Below are positions 8,404 through 16,122 of a stretch of DNA of 64,000 bases, piece after piece. The stretch is from Sedimentitalea xiamensis (GTDB taxonomy: Bacteria; Pseudomonadota; Alphaproteobacteria; Rhodobacterales; Rhodobacteraceae), in contig NZ_JASNJE010000003.1 of the NCBI RefSeq assembly GCF_030164465.1, positions 124,001 to 188,000 of the forward strand, read 5' to 3'. The notes under the pieces were generated by a model. The model was not told the DNA's origin. It ran no database searches and saw nothing but the letters and a program-made list of their open reading frames with translations. Each line of letters opens with the position of its first letter. Within the stretch, counting starts at the first letter, position 1. The translations under genes were made by a program, and so were the position numbers.

Positions 8404-9048
8404 ATGCACAAGGTCGTTTCGGGAATTGTTCTTTCCTTATTTGGTTTTGCCGCCAGTGCGGAACAGGTGACGATTGCGGCGCTTGGCGACAGTCTGACCC
8501 AGGGATACGGGCTTTACCAGCAGGAGGGGTTCGTTCCGCAGCTTGAATCCTGGTTGAAGGCGCGCGGCGCGGATGTCATCATTATCAATGCCGGCGTGTC
8601 TGGCGACACGACAGCAGGTGGCGCGGCGCGGGTGGCGTGGACGCTGACGCCAGAGGTCGACGCCATGATCGTGGCCCTGGGCGGCAACGACGTTCTGCGT
8701 GGTGTCGATCCGGCGGTCAGTCGCGGCAATATCGAAACCATCCTCCAGGCGGCGAAGGCGGCCGGCGTGGAGGTATTGCTGATCGGTCTGAAGGTCAGCG
8801 GCAATTACGGGCCGGACTACAAGGCGGAATTCGACGCGATCTACCCGGAACTGGCCGCGGCCCATGGAACGCTCTATGCCGAGAGCTTTTTCGCCGGGAT
8901 AGAAGGCGAAACAGGCGATCCCGCGGAAATGCGCGCCTTTCTTCAGGATGACGGGCTGCACCCCAACCCGGAAGGTGTGAAGCGGATCGTGGAGAACCTG
9001 GGGCCTTCGGTCCTCGACCTGATCGAACGGGCCGGCGGATCCCAGTGA
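8404..9048 (+). CDS. tesA: SGNH-family arylesterase / acyl-CoA thioesterase I (TesA-like)
   Basis: A 214-residue secreted GDSL hydrolase. A signal peptide (HKVVSGIVLSLFGFAASA) starts at the ATG at 8404. The nucleophile block is ALGDSLTQGYG, the oxyanion blocks are NAGVSGDTTAGG and ALGGNDVLRG, and the His-Asp block is DDGLHPNPEG near the C terminus, so all four SGNH blocks are present. E. coli TesA is a periplasmic thioesterase/lysophospholipase/arylesterase. It is divergent from the YbbA/YbbP-like pair, as in E. coli. The natural substrate is not known. Confidence 0.9.
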   Translation: MHKVVSGIVLSLFGFAASAEQVTIAALGDSLTQGYGLYQQEGFVPQLESWLKARGADVIIINAGVSGDTTAGGAARVAWTLTPEVDAMIVALGGNDVLRGVDPAVSRGNIETILQAAKAAGVEVLLIGLKVSGNYGPDYKAEFDAIYPELAAAHGTLYAESFFAGIEGETGDPAEMRAFLQDDGLHPNPEGVKRIVENLGPSVLDLIERAGGSQ

Positions 9049-9310
9049 ACGGGCGGGCTGCGTCGCCAAAGGCCGGCACGTTCAATGCGGTTGTCACGCG
9101 CGCTGAAGTTCCGTGCGGTTCGCGTCCGGACGGATCCGCGCGGTGATCGCGGGATATGCACGGGACAGCCGCGGTCCGACCCTATCGGAAAAAGTGCAGC
9201 GCATTCCGCCTGAGGTCGAGTTCTGACCGTTCCGGGCTGATCGAACCTGCGCCTGTCAGGTTGTCAGAAACCGGTCAGAGACAACGCCGGCGCGCGTTTC
9301 GTCCCTGGCA

Positions 9311-9865
9311 TCAAAGCACGGTCACGACCGTGCCGACCGGAACCCTGTCATAAAGATCGGTCACATGCTCGTTGAGCATTCGGATGCAGCCGTTGGACGC
9401 GGATTGGCCGATAGTTGACGGTTGTGTCGTTCCGTGAATCCGGAAATAGGTGTCGACTCCATTCTGGAACAGATAGAGCGCGCGCGCGCCAAGCGGATTG
9501 TCCGGTCCGCCGGGCTGAATGTAGTCGTTGTCCACGAACTTTGCATAGGTCCGGGGGTCGCGTTCTATCATTTCCTGAGTCGGCCGCCACGTGGGCCATT
9601 CCTTCTTGACGTCGATGGTCGCGGTGCCGGTGAATTCGAGACCTGCCTTGCCCACGCCGACCCCGTAGCGGATCGCCTTGCGCGGTTCGGTCACGAAATA
9701 GAGATAGTAGGACCGGGGCAGGATCAGGATCTGCCCCGGCAGAAAGTCCTTCTTGATCCGGACGTATTGCGGCTGCGGGTCGAATTCGGGCGTTTGCCCG
9801 AATCCCATGCCGGGCAGGGCAGCGGCGGCGGAAGCTGTTACGAAAAATGTGCGGCGTGAAATCAT
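9311..9865 (-). CDS. L,D-transpeptidase (YkuD domain)
   Basis: A 184-residue exported cell-wall enzyme. The N terminus SRRTFFVTASAAAALPG is a twin-arginine-like signal. The YkuD domain covers about residues 55-184 and ends with the catalytic motif: HGTTQPSTIG supplies the His and SNGCIRM the nucleophilic Cys. Such enzymes make 3-3 peptidoglycan cross-links or attach proteins to peptidoglycan. The start at 9865 puts the signal at the N terminus; another ATG two codons upstream is possible. The frame stays open further upstream, but that part does not read as protein. Confidence 0.9.
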   Translation of the reverse strand: MISRRTFFVTASAAAALPGMGFGQTPEFDPQPQYVRIKKDFLPGQILILPRSYYLYFVTEPRKAIRYGVGVGKAGLEFTGTATIDVKKEWPTWRPTQEMIERDPRTYAKFVDNDYIQPGGPDNPLGARALYLFQNGVDTYFRIHGTTQPSTIGQSASNGCIRMLNEHVTDLYDRVPVGTVVTVL

Positions 9866-10074
9866 GACCATTCTCAACTGGTTGGTTCCGGTGACGCCCT
9901 GCATAATCGGCTTCCGTGAACTTTCGGTCAATGGTCTTGGGGCAATACACGTTCCGGGTGTGGCTTGTCGGGCGACAGCCCCCGGTTTGTCCTCGGGCAT
10001 GCAAAGGGCGGATTCGCGGAATTTGCCAGATGTTCGGCGCATCCGGATCAGCAAATGACATATCCCGTCAATCG

Positions 10075-10100
10075 AAAAAGGCGGGCGAATCGCCCGCCTT
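10075..10100 (-). terminator. Rho-independent terminator of the cold-shock gene
   Basis: AAGGCGGGCG (10078-10087) and CGCCCGCCTT (10091-10100) form a perfect 10-bp stem with a 3-nt loop. Read on the minus strand it is followed by a run of five T, 29 bp past the stop of the cold-shock gene. Confidence 0.85.
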
Positions 10101-10128
10101 CACAATCGCGTCAGGCCGAAGCCCGATC

Positions 10129-10335
10129 TCAGGCCAGAGCCAGGTTTGTCGCGCTCTCGCGGCCGTCGCGGCCTGCTTCGATGTCGAACGTGACTTTCTG
10201 GTTGTCTGCCAGGCCGGTCAGGCCTGCGCGCTCAACTGCGGAGATGTGGACGAAAACGTCCTTGCTGCCGCCGTCGGGCGCGATGAAGCCGAAGCCTTTG
10301 GTAGAGTTGAACCATTTCACGGTGCCAGTGGCCAT
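10129..10335 (-). CDS. cspA: Cold-shock protein, CspA family
   Basis: A 68-residue single-stranded nucleic-acid binding protein. RNP-1 (KGFGFI) and RNP-2 (DVFVH) lie at residues 13-18 and 27-31, as in CspA. The start at 10335 has AAGGAG about 12 nt upstream. The long upstream leader (about 260 bp to trxC on the other strand) fits the structured 5' untranslated regions usual for this family, but I cannot assign a promoter. A strong terminator follows. Whether it is cold-induced or constitutive cannot be told. Confidence 0.95.
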   Translation of the reverse strand: MATGTVKWFNSTKGFGFIAPDGGSKDVFVHISAVERAGLTGLADNQKVTFDIEAGRDGRESATNLALA

Positions 10336-10601
10336 GTCCGTGGTCTCCTTTTGAGGTCGCTGCCCGCGGAAGTGCGGCAGCCCGGCGTGGTTGGTCTGGA
10401 TCGAAGACTGACCGCCGTGTGAGGGAGGAGACAGTGGGTCGAAAAAGATAACGTTAGCGGTGCCGCGTATGGCAGGTTGTCGGGCGTCTGGCAAGAAAAA
10501 TCACATGTGCCGAGCGGTGTGGCGAAGCGACAAGCCTTGTGGCGCAGGGTTCGGGTTCTATATCGAATCCCGAATATGAACGGCCGGATAGGAGACCTGA
10601 C

Positions 10602-11030
10602 ATGGCTGGAAAGAAACTGACCTGTCTGACCTGCGGACAGGTCAATCGCGTTCCCGAGGATCGGCTTGGGGCAGGAGCGAAATGTGGCACCTGCGGGGAA
10701 CCGCTGGTCACGGGAAAGGCTGTCGAGGTCGATCCGGCCATTCTCGCCAAGGCGGCCCGGAACGACGATCTGCCGTTGGTCGCTGATTTCTGGGCACCGT
10801 GGTGCGGGCCTTGCAAGATGATGGCGCCTGAGTTTTCCAAGGCAGCGCAGGCACTTGCGGGCCAGGTCCGGCTGGTGAAGCTGAACACGGAAAATCATCC
10901 GGAGGCCGGATCGAAATACAATATCCGCGGCATTCCGACGATGATCGCCTTTTCGGGCGGCCGGGAATCGAGGCGGCAATCCGGCGCGATGCGCGAACCG
11001 CAGATCGTCGGATGGGTCAGGGCCGGGTGA
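10602..11030 (+). CDS. trxC: Thioredoxin 2
   Basis: A 142-residue cytoplasmic thiol-disulfide reductase of the TrxC type. The N-terminal zinc ribbon has two CxxC pairs (Cys8/Cys11 and Cys28/Cys31) followed by the thioredoxin fold with WCGPC at 67-71 and the cis-proline segment GIPTM. GGAG lies 8 nt before the ATG. In proteobacteria TrxC is linked to oxidative stress. Here it sits just upstream of a gene with a sulfide-type operator; a shared role in persulfide reduction is attractive but only inferred, and the downstream gene has its own promoter. Confidence 0.93.
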   Translation: MAGKKLTCLTCGQVNRVPEDRLGAGAKCGTCGEPLVTGKAVEVDPAILAKAARNDDLPLVADFWAPWCGPCKMMAPEFSKAAQALAGQVRLVKLNTENHPEAGSKYNIRGIPTMIAFSGGRESRRQSGAMREPQIVGWVRAG

Positions 11031-11061
11031 CGGGCGCAGGGTGAAAGTGTCGCGCCTGCAC

Positions 11062-11085
11062 AAATATTCCAATACTTGAATATTT
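11062..11085. promoter_or_regulatory. SqrR/BigR-type operator (ATTC-N8-GAAT)
   Basis: An inverted repeat with perfect 8-bp arms, AAATATTC (11062-11069) and GAATATTT (11078-11085), spaced by 8 bp. It matches ATTC-N8-GAAT, the site described for the persulfide-responsive ArsR-type repressors SqrR/BigR. It overlaps the -35 element of the promoter of the DUF2892 gene, the right place for repression. The repressor gene itself is not in the window. Confidence 0.75.
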
Positions 11086-11103
11086 TTGGTGAACACCTAT
11101 ACT
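11076..11103 (+). promoter_or_regulatory. Sigma-70 type promoter of the DUF2892 gene
   Basis: TTGAAT at 11076-11081 and TATACT at 11098-11103 with a 16-bp spacer. The -35 element is part of the right arm of the SqrR/BigR-type palindrome. A small perfect hairpin, CGCGGA-GAGT-TCCGCG (11112-11127), follows in the untranslated leader. Confidence 0.65.
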
Positions 11104-11149
11104 CGAATCAACGCGGAGAGTTCCGCGGGATCAGAAGAGGATAATCGAC

Positions 11150-11350
11150 ATGACCCTTGATCGCACCGTGATGATGTTCGCCGGTTTCATGATACTGCTC
11201 AGCGTGGTCCTGACCACCTTCGTTTCGCCCCTCTGGATGTGGTTCACCGTGTTCATCGCGGTCAACCTGATCCAGTCCTCGATCACCGGCTTTTGCCCGG
11301 CGGCGAAGATTTTCCGCAAGCTGGGCGTGAAGGACGGCAAGGCGTTCTGA
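11150..11350 (+). CDS. DUF2892 (YgaP-like) small membrane protein
   Basis: A 66-residue protein with two membrane helices (about residues 8-25 and 27-45) and the family's characteristic TGFCPAAKIFRKLG tail. DUF2892 domains occur alone or fused to rhodanese in YgaP, an inner-membrane sulfurtransferase. The ATG at 11150 has AGAAGAGG about 9 nt upstream. Its promoter overlaps a SqrR/BigR-type palindrome, so expression is probably switched on by sulfide or persulfides. Genes of this family are known members of BigR/SqrR-type regulons. The molecular role is unknown; a part in sulfur transfer or sulfide tolerance is inferred. Confidence 0.85.
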   Translation: MTLDRTVMMFAGFMILLSVVLTTFVSPLWMWFTVFIAVNLIQSSITGFCPAAKIFRKLGVKDGKAF

Positions 11351-11680
11351 GGCTGTTTCTCGGGTGGAACGGTCGTCCGGTCGCATGTGGAGATGGTCCC
11401 TGGCGCGGTTTGTCACCGAGCGGCGCGGGGGCCATACGGGCCGGGAAACCGCCGCACAAGGTGCGGGTGTGGGGGCGATCTCGGTTCTCGAACGATGGTG
11501 ATGCCGCACCCCACCGGTACTGGTCGGCACACCTGCCGGGACAGGGTGCCCCCGACCGTTCCAAGACGTTTCCCGGAGCGCGTGAAACGGGCGGATCCCG
11601 GATTTCCGCATGCGTTGTCCGCTGTCATTTTGCGTTGAAATTGTGTAGACTTACACCCAATGCATGAAGAGGAGGGGACG
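11351..11680. other. Intergenic region without recognisable content
   Basis: 330 bp downstream of the DUF2892 gene. Several short frames are open on both strands, but none reads as a protein or has a ribosome binding site. The last 40 bp, more AT-rich (TTGAAA at 11635-11640), may hold the promoter of the next gene; no clear -10 element is seen. Confidence 0.5.
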
Positions 11681-11971
11681 ATGTCTTATGTGACAATTAC
11701 CACTTGGGAGATCGCCGACGGAACCGACTACGATGTGGTCCTCCGGGGCATCCGCGAAAAGCGATTGCCGGCGCTGAAAGAACTGGGCGCGACCCGCGTC
11801 ACGGTGGTGCGCACCAGCGAACGCACGAGTGCCGCGATTTCGGAATGGCCCGACCTGGCCACGCGCGACGCCGCGGAGAGCGCCATCGAGGCAGTGCGCC
11901 GGAAACTCCACAGCGAAGATTTTTCGCGGATGACCGGGGAGATGAAAGGCCTGGTCGTCGCGGCGGTCTGA
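11681..11971 (+). CDS. Small protein, possibly ABM/dimeric ferredoxin-like barrel
   Basis: A 96-residue protein starting at the ATG at 11681, with GGAGGGG 4 nt upstream. Its pattern (a beta strand SYVTITTWEIADG, helix, VTVVRTSERTSAAISEW strands and a C-terminal helix) suits the dimeric alpha-beta barrel of antibiotic-biosynthesis-monooxygenase-like proteins. I do not recognise a specific family, and no cofactor or active-site motif is visible. It is monocistronic by position. Confidence 0.65.
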   Translation: MSYVTITTWEIADGTDYDVVLRGIREKRLPALKELGATRVTVVRTSERTSAAISEWPDLATRDAAESAIEAVRRKLHSEDFSRMTGEMKGLVVAAV

Positions 11972-12428
11972 GCCGGAGTCCACAGCCTGACAGAGCGATG
12001 CGCGAGATGCCGACCCCAAATTGATCGCGGGCATGGCTCAGTTCGAATCGGATGACACTCGCGATTGCCTCGCCTCGGGGTCTCTTGGCTCAAGCCCCAT
12101 GTATCTTGGCCTGTGGCCGTAATTCGGCGTTCGGAAAGCCAGTGGTGATATGGTTGGTCTCTTCTGGCCGCCCGACGTGCAGGTGGCGCGCCCTGAACCC
12201 TGTTCTGGATGTCCCGCGGATTGCCCCATCACGCCATGAAGGCTCTGCCGAGCCGCGCGGCAGCCCTTGGCCCGTCGATGACATTCAGGAAAAGTTTGCG
12301 TCGCATGCCTGCGATCAGACAAATTTCGAGCGGCTTGCTGTATGCAAAATCCATTCTGGAAAGCATTCGATACCTCCTGTTCTTGTGGCGGAGTCGTTCT
12401 GATCGCATCTTTGGGGCAGGAGCAACCG
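11972..12428. other. Gene-poor gap before the decayed GntR gene
   Basis: 457 bp with open frames on both strands but no frame that reads as a known protein, no ribosome binding site and no structured RNA that I can recognise. Its position next to a broken regulator suggests degenerate remnants, perhaps of a lost gene or mobile element, but I cannot identify any. Confidence 0.4.
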
Positions 12429-12800
12429 ATGAAACGCCCCGCCGAAACGCGTGACTTCATCCAGCCTGCCTTGTCCGGGCTCACCGCCGGTTTTGTGGCG
12501 TCGCTGAGCGACGCGATGCAGGAACACCGCCTGTCGCCGGGAACCAAGCTCGGTGAAGACGAGTTGAGCGAAATCTACAGCGTGTCGCGCACCGTCGTGC
12601 AACCCACGATCCGGGAAGCCCGCGAAGTCTTTGAAGCCCGCGCCTTGCTTGAACCACGCACGGCTTGTTCGGCGCCGCGGCGGAGACGACGCCGAAGCGC
12701 TGATGAAAACCCACCTGCTGGATATGCTCACGGCACTGGACCTTCGGGAGGTCTCGCAAAACGACACCAGCCTGACGGAGATTCTGAAACCCCGACTGCC
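12429..12800 (+). pseudogene. GntR/FadR-family regulator remnant with internal deletions and frameshift
   Basis: The N-terminal part reads as a GntR winged helix: from ATG 12429, MKRPAETRDF, then RLSPGTKLGEDELSEIYSVS and RTVVQ. It then jumps directly to PTIREAREVFEARALLEPRT, which in intact relatives lies about 25-30 codons later after the wing, so an in-frame deletion has removed the rest of the DNA-binding domain. After 12670 the frame shifts and the C-terminal effector-domain end reads EALMKTHLLDMLTALDLRE and SLTEILKPRL in the +1 frame, with about 100 codons of the FCD domain missing. The product cannot be functional. The intact family regulates carboxylate, amino acid or purine metabolism. 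Confidence 0.75.
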
Positions 12801-12850
12801 GGGACCGCCCAGCGGCAAGGGGCGGTGCGTCAAAGTCTGCGGGTCACGGG

Positions 12851-15800
12851 TCAGTGACCAGGGTCGTCCAGTTCCGCCAGCGCCGCCTTGGCCCCCATCA
12901 GCGCTTCGACGGCCTTGCGTTCGATGGTCTTGGCCTCTCTTTCCGCGCGAATGGCACCGGAGGCCATGTTGGCCACACGGGTGCAGCGGGCCTCTAGCTG
13001 TGGCAGGGTTTCGTCTCTCAGTTTTTCGATTTCCGGAGAAAGCGGCGGGGCCGCGCCCGCGATCCGGTCTTTGGCGTCCTGAACACGCTGATCCAGCCGC
13101 GCCTTTTCCAGTTCCATCATGCGGCGCGATTTCCTCAGGTCGCGGTGCTCGCCGATGGCGACGGTCATGGCCTGCCGTTTCTCGGCAACCGCCTCTTCGG
13201 CTCTGCGGCGGGCCGCCAGCGCCTTTGCCGCTGCGACCGCTTCCGGGGCCGCTCCACTGGCTTCCGCATCTTCCGCGAGCGTTTCGGCGGCGGTCGTTTC
13301 CACGCGCGCCTTTGCCAGGGCGATGGATTGTCCGTCCTGCCGTTCCTGCCAGGCATCGCGGCTTTGTGCATCGCGTTCACGACCACGCAGGAGCTTGTGC
13401 CTGGTTTCCGCCTGCCGGGCCGCTGCCTCGGCCGCGGCGACGTCTTCTTCGGCCTTCACCCGTTCGGGCGTGCCCGGCTCCTCGGCATCGCGCCTGCGCT
13501 CGGCATCCTCAAGGGCGGCCTTCCGAAGGTCGAGCTGTTCGGATGCGGTGTCTATATCGTCTTTCAGTTCGTCGAGATTGGCCTTCCGCCGGTCGGCGTC
13601 GTCCGCGAACATCAGGGCCACTGTTTCGATTTCCGCGATCCAGGCCTTTTTGACCTTCTCGAGTTCCGCCGGGCCCTGCGCCAGCGCCGCGCGCAGGCTG
13701 TCGGCCCGTTCGGCCCGTTCCGAAGCGACATTCGCATCCGTGGGCGCGGAAGCGCCGGCGTGCATCTCATCGTTCTTCTGAATGCTGAGATCGGTCGCGA
13801 GCTTCGAAGCCGCGGTCGCGGCGGCCTGTTCGGTGTTGAGCTTTTCCAGGTCTGCCTGCCGGGTCGTCAGCGCCGCCGCCGCCGCCGCGATCCGGTCCAG
13901 TTCTCCGTCATCGCCGCCATTGGCGATTGCCGCCTGCCGGCGCTTGTCGCGGTCGGCAACGGCTCCGGCCAGAGCGGTGACGTTCTCGTCGTCGATCTTT
14001 TTCACATCCGCCTTGCGTTGTGTCGCGGCGTCCAGCCTTGCCTGAAGCGCCGTCACGGCCGTTTCGGCGTCCGCGACCCGCTGTTTGGCCTGACCTTCCG
14101 CGATGCGGAGATCCTGGTTCTTCCAGTTCGCCCCGGTTTTTGGTCCACGCGCCGCCGTGGCCTGCGTGGCTGCGGTCCGGGCGGTCGCCAGATCTGCCTG
14201 CATCGACGCAAGGTCGGCTGCCAGCTTGGTTTCGAGCTGCGTGGCCTTGGCCAGGACATCGGCGGATTTCGCCTTGTCCGCCACTGCCTGGGCATGGCTT
14301 TCGGCACCGTGGAAAAAGCTTTTGTATTCCGTTTGCAGCGCCGGCCGGGCGGTGATCGCGTCAAAGGAGTCCGCAAGGCTGTCCTGCACTTCGGCCGCCT
14401 TGTCGTCGCGGGCCTTTGTTGCCCGTTCGGCCGTGGTTGCCGCCTCTCTCGCGGCCTGCCGGATGGCCTGAACCTCGTTCGAGGGCGCGGCATGGCGCTG
14501 TGCGCCGGTTTCGTTCTCGAACTTGGAAACCTCGACGCTGGCGTCCGGAAAGGCGGTGATGGTGCGAAAACCGCCGTCAGGCTCGGCCACGAGAATGACC
14601 TTGGATGACCGGACTTCGCGGTCGATCATCACAGCTTTCGCGCGCTTTTCGATGATCTCCGCCTTGTCGGCATCGCTTTTCTCTGCGTTCTGCGCAGCAA
14701 GAACCGCCGCGGCCAGTTCGGTGGCATCCAGCGTTCCGGTCGCCAGCTGTTGCGCCGGGTTCAGGGCGTTCCAGGCCGCATTTCCCATGGCCTGTTTCGC
14801 CGCATTTCGTTTTCTCTTTTCGGCGCTTGCGATCTTTTCGGGCGTCAGTTGCTCTGCGGTTTGCAGACCCTTGGCGCCGGGAAGTCGAACCCCGTGCTCA
14901 TCCTGATACTCGTCCCCGACCTTCTTCAGGGCTACGGCATCCCCGACGATGGCACCGTCCGGCGCGTTCTTTGTCGTCTTCACGAACTTGTCGCCATCCC
15001 GTGCGGAGCCGTCCGAGCGTGCCGCATGGGCATCCGACAGGGCGTCTTCGACCATGTAGAGTCCGGCTTCCGGGGTGCCGGTCCGGCTGGCGTTGCCGAC
15101 AGCGTGCGGGCCGAGTTCGCGCACATCCGGAACGGTCACGGTTTCCGGGCCATGGACGGTGCCGTCGTCGCCGACCCAGTTTCGGGTCTGCACAGTCTGC
15201 TGGCCGACCCCGGCGGGGCGCGGATCGTCGGGGGCAAAACCGGTGGCGATGCGGGCGGCATGTTCGTCCAGCGCCGTCTGGGGACCGTGGCGCGAGGCGT
15301 AATGCGACAGGTGCTGTTCCCCGGCTTCGGCGCTCAGGCGTTCCAGCGCGGCATTCTTGGCGCTCCGGTAATCCTGTCCGCCGGCCTGGTTGGAGCCGCG
15401 AAACGACATCAGCCTTTCCTGGACATAGCCCGCCGCGAATTTCGCACGCGCGACCGCATCCTTTGCCGCCCGGATTTCGGCCTTGCGCGGATCCGGCATC
15501 GCGGCCTCGATGTCCAGCTTGGCCAGTGCGATCTGTTCGCGGGTCACCGGCGCGATTGTGTTCAGGATCTTCTTTCCGTTCAATCCGTCTTCGTCACGCA
15601 GGAAGATGTCGGTCAGGTGTTCGGTCTTGCGCTGGGCCGTGGACTTGGCGCTTGTCGGATCGTCGGCCCGTCCGGTCCGTTTCAGCATGGCTTCGAGGCC
15701 GCTGTGATCGTCTGACGCCTTTTTCAGATGCGCCTGCCCCGAGTCGTCGCCCTTGCGCGCCGCGACATCCTTGCGTTCGGTTTTCCGTTCGTCGATGCGC

Positions 15801-15868
15801 GCCTGAATGAATTCTCGATCGGTGATGAAGGTCTTGAGAAAGTTCCTCTGGATGTCGTCGATCGGCAT
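12851..15868 (-). CDS. Giant coiled-coil protein of unknown function with possible toxin-like N-terminal domain
   Basis: A 1005-residue soluble protein with no signal peptide or membrane segment. The ATG at 15868 has AGAGGA 9-11 nt upstream. Residues 1-160 are mostly helical and charged. Residues 185-325 look globular: SHYASRHGPQT (188-198), RIATGFAPDD (206-215), SRTGTPEAGLYMVEDAL (261-277). A second beta-rich piece at 418-447 contains SSKVILVAEPDGGFRTITAF. From 465 to the end it is Ala/Glu/Lys/Arg-rich and almost certainly a long coiled coil. I do not recognise the family. The globular pieces faintly resemble the RHG...T...G..PD and C-terminal TAFP pattern of BECR-fold RNase toxins in polymorphic toxins; this is a weak inference. 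It stands alone, convergent with the decayed GntR gene, 254 bp from the paa operon. Confidence 0.8.
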   Translation of the reverse strand: MPIDDIQRNFLKTFITDREFIQARIDERKTERKDVAARKGDDSGQAHLKKASDDHSGLEAMLKRTGRADDPTSAKSTAQRKTEHLTDIFLRDEDGLNGKKILNTIAPVTREQIALAKLDIEAAMPDPRKAEIRAAKDAVARAKFAAGYVQERLMSFRGSNQAGGQDYRSAKNAALERLSAEAGEQHLSHYASRHGPQTALDEHAARIATGFAPDDPRPAGVGQQTVQTRNWVGDDGTVHGPETVTVPDVRELGPHAVGNASRTGTPEAGLYMVEDALSDAHAARSDGSARDGDKFVKTTKNAPDGAIVGDAVALKKVGDEYQDEHGVRLPGAKGLQTAEQLTPEKIASAEKRKRNAAKQAMGNAAWNALNPAQQLATGTLDATELAAAVLAAQNAEKSDADKAEIIEKRAKAVMIDREVRSSKVILVAEPDGGFRTITAFPDASVEVSKFENETGAQRHAAPSNEVQAIRQAAREAATTAERATKARDDKAAEVQDSLADSFDAITARPALQTEYKSFFHGAESHAQAVADKAKSADVLAKATQLETKLAADLASMQADLATARTAATQATAARGPKTGANWKNQDLRIAEGQAKQRVADAETAVTALQARLDAATQRKADVKKIDDENVTALAGAVADRDKRRQAAIANGGDDGELDRIAAAAAALTTRQADLEKLNTEQAAATAASKLATDLSIQKNDEMHAGASAPTDANVASERAERADSLRAALAQGPAELEKVKKAWIAEIETVALMFADDADRRKANLDELKDDIDTASEQLDLRKAALEDAERRRDAEEPGTPERVKAEEDVAAAEAAARQAETRHKLLRGRERDAQSRDAWQERQDGQSIALAKARVETTAAETLAEDAEASGAAPEAVAAAKALAARRRAEEAVAEKRQAMTVAIGEHRDLRKSRRMMELEKARLDQRVQDAKDRIAGAAPPLSPEIEKLRDETLPQLEARCTRVANMASGAIRAEREAKTIERKAVEALMGAKAALAELDDPGH

Positions 15869-16122
15869 TGCGGCGGGTCCTCTTGGATCGGAAATCGAAA
15901 GTCGGCGGTGAATGGTCCTCGATCAAAAGGTCAGGAACGCCGGGAAAATACAACCCAAGGCGGTGCGGCCTTGGGGAATACTAGCCCGGAAACCGGCTTT
16001 CCGGCAAGTTCCGAGCCAGGGGTCCGGCGATTGAAATGCTGCCGCGCAGGGCAATGCGTTGAGCGTGCGGATTCCTTGGCCGCGCCGGCAAGCCGGGGCG
16101 ATGCGCCGGTCGCTACCGGGCG

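Noticed and set aside
11972-12428. Possible transposase remnant in the gap before the GntR pseudogene
   Set aside because: Neither strand gave a readable transposase motif, DDE region or terminal repeat; left as unassigned.
12631-13653. 340-codon plus-strand frame starting in the GntR remnant
   Set aside because: Only the first 56 codons correspond to the GntR C terminus; the rest is antisense of the coiled-coil gene.
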